From: JBCDBW01 sp039182965
GTDB taxonomy: Bacteria; Verrucomicrobiota; Verrucomicrobiia; Verrucomicrobiales; DEV007
DNA length: 8,377 bases
NCBI GenBank assembly: GCA_039182965.1
Contig: JBCDBW010000151.1
Location: 1-8,377 of the forward strand
Direction: 5' to 3'
Part shown: positions 6,535 to 8,377 of the stretch, piece by piece
How the letters are laid out: every line of letters begins with the position of its first letter
Numbering within the stretch: the stretch's first letter is position 1
Notes under the pieces: generated by a model
The model's input: the letters and a program-made list of their open reading frames with translations, nothing else
The model's database searches: none
What the model was told of the DNA's origin: nothing
Translations under genes and position numbers: made by a program

Positions 6535-7626
6535 ACGTGCTCTCTCACCACTCAAAACACCTTTATCGGCGCTCTCCTCTCCACGTGGAAATTCACCTAC
6601 CCCGTTCCGCTTCGCATCGTGAACACTTTCTCTTCCCAACTCATCATACAAAGCCGCCATCTCCACAAAGACACGCTCCAATTTGCGATAATACGCCTCA
6701 TCCGACATCTCTTCCTTGGCATACCGCAACTGCATCACCTCCAATTCCAATTCATCCCGCCGCTTCCGAAGAGCCGTCGGCAATGCCAACTCGTCCTCAC
6801 TGGGAACCAAATGCACTTGGTGCGCCCGCAACCCATCCGGCGTCACGTCCTCCTTCGCCTTCTTGACAACCCGCACTCCGGAAAACCAATCCGCCGCCGT
6901 TCCCCGCTTGTCCCCATTGTCGTCCAGTAAAGAGTGCTCCGTCGCCAATAGCCCTCTCTCCGCATAGTATTCCGATACCCCTCGCGACGCTGTCAAAAAC
7001 ACTTCCAGTAACGATACCTGACCATCCCCATCCAAATCAGATTGCTCCCCCTCTTCGTCCCCCAGTGCTTCGGCAAAAAGCCGCCCAAATTGTGTCAAGA
7101 ATACCTCATCCCCACTCTTCGTAGCAGTGATCACCACACGCCCCGGTCCGGATATTCCTCCCAAAAACGGCCCGCTGCTCGAAGCCGTATTCACCACGAT
7201 CACACCCTCTTTCTTTGGCGCCAGCCAAGCGTCTAACTCCGTTGCAGAAAAATCCGCCCCCCGGACATTAAATTTTGCCTCCCGCCCGTCGTAGGTCCCA
7301 TGCCCCAACAAAATTACCCATAGTTCACCATCGTCCGCAGCCGTCAATTCGCTCAATATCCGCTCCACTTCCTCCCGGTCCTTACCCTCGTCCACTCCCG
7401 CTCCCACCACATAATATTCCACCCCTGCCTCAAGACAGCGGTTTGCAATCACGCCCTCCGCTTCCAAAAACAACTCCTCATACTCCTCTTCACCAGGGGT
7501 CCCCACAACCACCAACACCGCCCGGTCGCTGCCATTGCCCCAAACCTCCCCCGATCCAACCCCAAAGATGAGCATCACCACGGCAAAAATCGGTGCCCTA
7601 ATATTTCCTTCTCTCGCAATCAACAA
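6532..7626 (-). CDS. C13/caspase-like exported protein lacking the catalytic Cys, with EF-hand-like loop
   Basis: Predicted 364-aa protein, starting at TTG. The start is supported by GGAAGGA seven bases upstream, and an in-frame stop at 7645-7647 limits extension. The N-terminus is a signal peptide or anchor (hydrophobic about 11-24). The body looks like the caspase/legumain (clan CD) fold: strand RAVLVVVGTPG (35-45), strand plus catalytic-type His in LWVILLGHGTYDG (102-114, His109-Gly110), and VIVVNTASSSGPF (142-154). In true C13/C14 enzymes the last segment reads like 'E/D-A-C-x-S-G'; here Ser149 stands where Cys is expected, so cysteine protease activity is unlikely. A canonical 12-residue EF-hand loop follows at 197-208 (D-L-D-G-D-G ... 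E), and a second acidic turn DDNGD at 235-239. The C-terminus (about 285-330) is a charged helix, probably coiled coil. It lies 43 bases after the amidotransferase-like gene and is probably in one operon with it. The fold is recognised by eye; the role is unknown. Confidence 0.75.
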   Translation of the reverse strand: MLIAREGNIRAPIFAVVMLIFGVGSGEVWGNGSDRAVLVVVGTPGEEEYEELFLEAEGVIANRCLEAGVEYYVVGAGVDEGKDREEVERILSELTAADDGELWVILLGHGTYDGREAKFNVRGADFSATELDAWLAPKKEGVIVVNTASSSGPFLGGISGPGRVVITATKSGDEVFLTQFGRLFAEALGDEEGEQSDLDGDGQVSLLEVFLTASRGVSEYYAERGLLATEHSLLDDNGDKRGTAADWFSGVRVVKKAKEDVTPDGLRAHQVHLVPSEDELALPTALRKRRDELELEVMQLRYAKEEMSDEAYYRKLERVFVEMAALYDELGRESVHDAKRNGVGEFPRGEESADKGVLSGERAR

Positions 7627-7633
7627 AATGCCA

Positions 7634-7640
7634 TCCTTCC
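7634..7640 (-). promoter_or_regulatory. Ribosome binding site deciding a TTG start
   Basis: The minus strand reads GGAAGGA, with seven bases between it and TTG at 7624-7626. No ATG or GTG in that frame is as well placed: the first in-frame Met is residue 18, inside the signal segment. This supports TTG as the real start of the C13-like gene. Confidence 0.65.
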
Positions 7641-7669
7641 AAACTCAACGAACAACGATCTAACATCAC

Positions 7670-8377
7670 CTACACCGCCCCCCATCTTCGCCTCACTCCC
7701 CACTCTCCCGCAAAACAACCTAACGCAATTAAAAAAATCCACGGTCGATGCCACAACGGCTCCGATCGCACTTCCATAACCGGAGCCCCAAGCTCCGGCA
7801 GCGATCGTATGAACTCCCCTAGTTCTTCCACGGCTATCACCTTGCCTCCCGTCCCTTCAGCAAGCGCCGACATCAATTCCTCATTCGGCTCCAATCTCCG
7901 GAATTCCTCCGCCGCCAAATCCACCACCCATCCCGATCCCGCCTCCCCAATCACTTCCTCATCTTCCCCACGCACTTCCGCCACCGCCCGAAACGCACCT
8001 TCTTTCGCACCCGATACCGTATCCACGTACACCCCAGCTTCATCATCACTCGGTTCCGAATCCAGAACGACTTCCAAACTTTCCCCCCCAGTTGTTCCTT
8101 CTTCCTTCCGTCCTGCTTCTCCCGCTATCCCTTCTTCTTTCGCCCCCTCGCTTCCCGACTCCACCGCTCCGTCCGCACCCACTCCCCCCACTTTCACTTC
8201 CACCAACACATTGTCCATCGGCTCAAAAGCTCCATCCCTCACCCGCGTTTCCACCGATAACTGACGCCCCGCATCCGCCCCTGCCTGTTCCACAGTCATT
8301 TCCACTAACGAGGGTACATCCGCCATCAACCAGCGCACCATCTGGCGCCATGCTTTCTCCATATCCGGTCGAAGTTC
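7670..8377 (-). CDS. C-terminal part of an amidotransferase/VWA-type membrane protein (5' end outside window)
   Basis: The frame is open from the right edge: the codons before the ATG at 8362 continue E-L-R-P-D, so that ATG is internal and about 235 residues of a longer protein are visible. The first residues (AWRQMVRWLMADVP) match the segment that follows the amidotransferase-like domain in a family of large membrane proteins of Planctomycetes and Verrucomicrobia, often annotated as glutamine amidotransferase or VWA-domain proteins. A beta-rich region follows (VSVETRVRD..., then FRAVAEVRG... GWVVDLAAEEF), interrupted by an acidic Gly/Ala/Glu-rich low-complexity stretch at about residues 59-100 counted from the ATG. 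Then come LEPNEELMSALAEGTGGKV and, at the very end, one membrane helix (WIFLIALGCFAGEW) followed by VRRRWG. This C-terminus is typical of the family. Such proteins occur with MoxR ATPase and DUF58 genes; if so, those lie beyond the edge. Enzyme activity is not indicated by the visible part. Confidence 0.7.
   Translation of the reverse strand, partial: ELRPDMEKAWRQMVRWLMADVPSLVEMTVEQAGADAGRQLSVETRVRDGAFEPMDNVLVEVKVGGVGADGAVESGSEGAKEEGIAGEAGRKEEGTTGGESLEVVLDSEPSDDEAGVYVDTVSGAKEGAFRAVAEVRGEDEEVIGEAGSGWVVDLAAEEFRRLEPNEELMSALAEGTGGKVIAVEELGEFIRSLPELGAPVMEVRSEPLWHRPWIFLIALGCFAGEWGVRRRWGAV

Overview
The window looks like chromosomal DNA from a Verrucomicrobia- or Planctomycetes-type bacterium. The evidence is the protein repertoire: a secreted PQQ-type beta-propeller with the N-terminal QFRGP signature, an exported DUF1080 (3-keto-disaccharide hydrolase type) protein, an EF-hand/Gly-rich exported protein, and a C13/caspase-like pseudo-peptidase beside the C-terminal part of an amidotransferase/VWA-type membrane protein. 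I infer this from family distribution as I know it, and Verrucomicrobia is my first choice. No rRNA, tRNA, CRISPR array, insertion sequence or prophage gene is visible.

Layout, plus strand (1-5015). The last codons of an upstream gene overlap by GTGA with a single-pass membrane protein carrying a phospholipase-D-like domain without the HKD motif (20-892). That gene overlaps an XRE-type helix-turn-helix gene (861-1241) by 32 bases. Next come an exported four-EF-hand protein (1491-2225), a perfect 13-bp-stem terminator (2254-2285), a secreted PQQ-like beta-propeller (2474-3739), a 322-base spacer holding a small structured repeat element (3969-4010), and an AEC-family (auxin efflux carrier type) transporter starting at TTG (4062-5015).

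Layout, minus strand (5016-8377). A hairpin at 5023-5053 separates the transporter from a convergent lipoprotein gene made of nine 11-residue LEA/apolipoprotein-like repeats (5082-5585). Upstream of that are the DUF1080 protein (5779-6468), the C13-like protein with Ser at the expected Cys position (6532-7626), and a gene open at the right edge (7670-8377) encoding the C-terminal half of a membrane protein of the amidotransferase/VWA type. The last two are 43 bases apart and probably form an operon that continues outside the window.

How the genes fit together. Most products are predicted to be exported or membrane-bound: the EF-hand protein, propeller, transporter, lipoprotein, DUF1080 protein, pseudo-peptidase and amidotransferase-like protein. 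This suggests envelope and carbohydrate-related functions typical of these phyla rather than one dedicated pathway. The two contexts most worth attention are the membrane PLD-like/HTH pair at the left edge and the pseudo-peptidase/amidotransferase-like pair at the right edge. The plus strand is strikingly C-rich over G in genes of both orientations, except in the Gly-rich EF-hand gene. I do not see a clear new defence or biosynthetic system.
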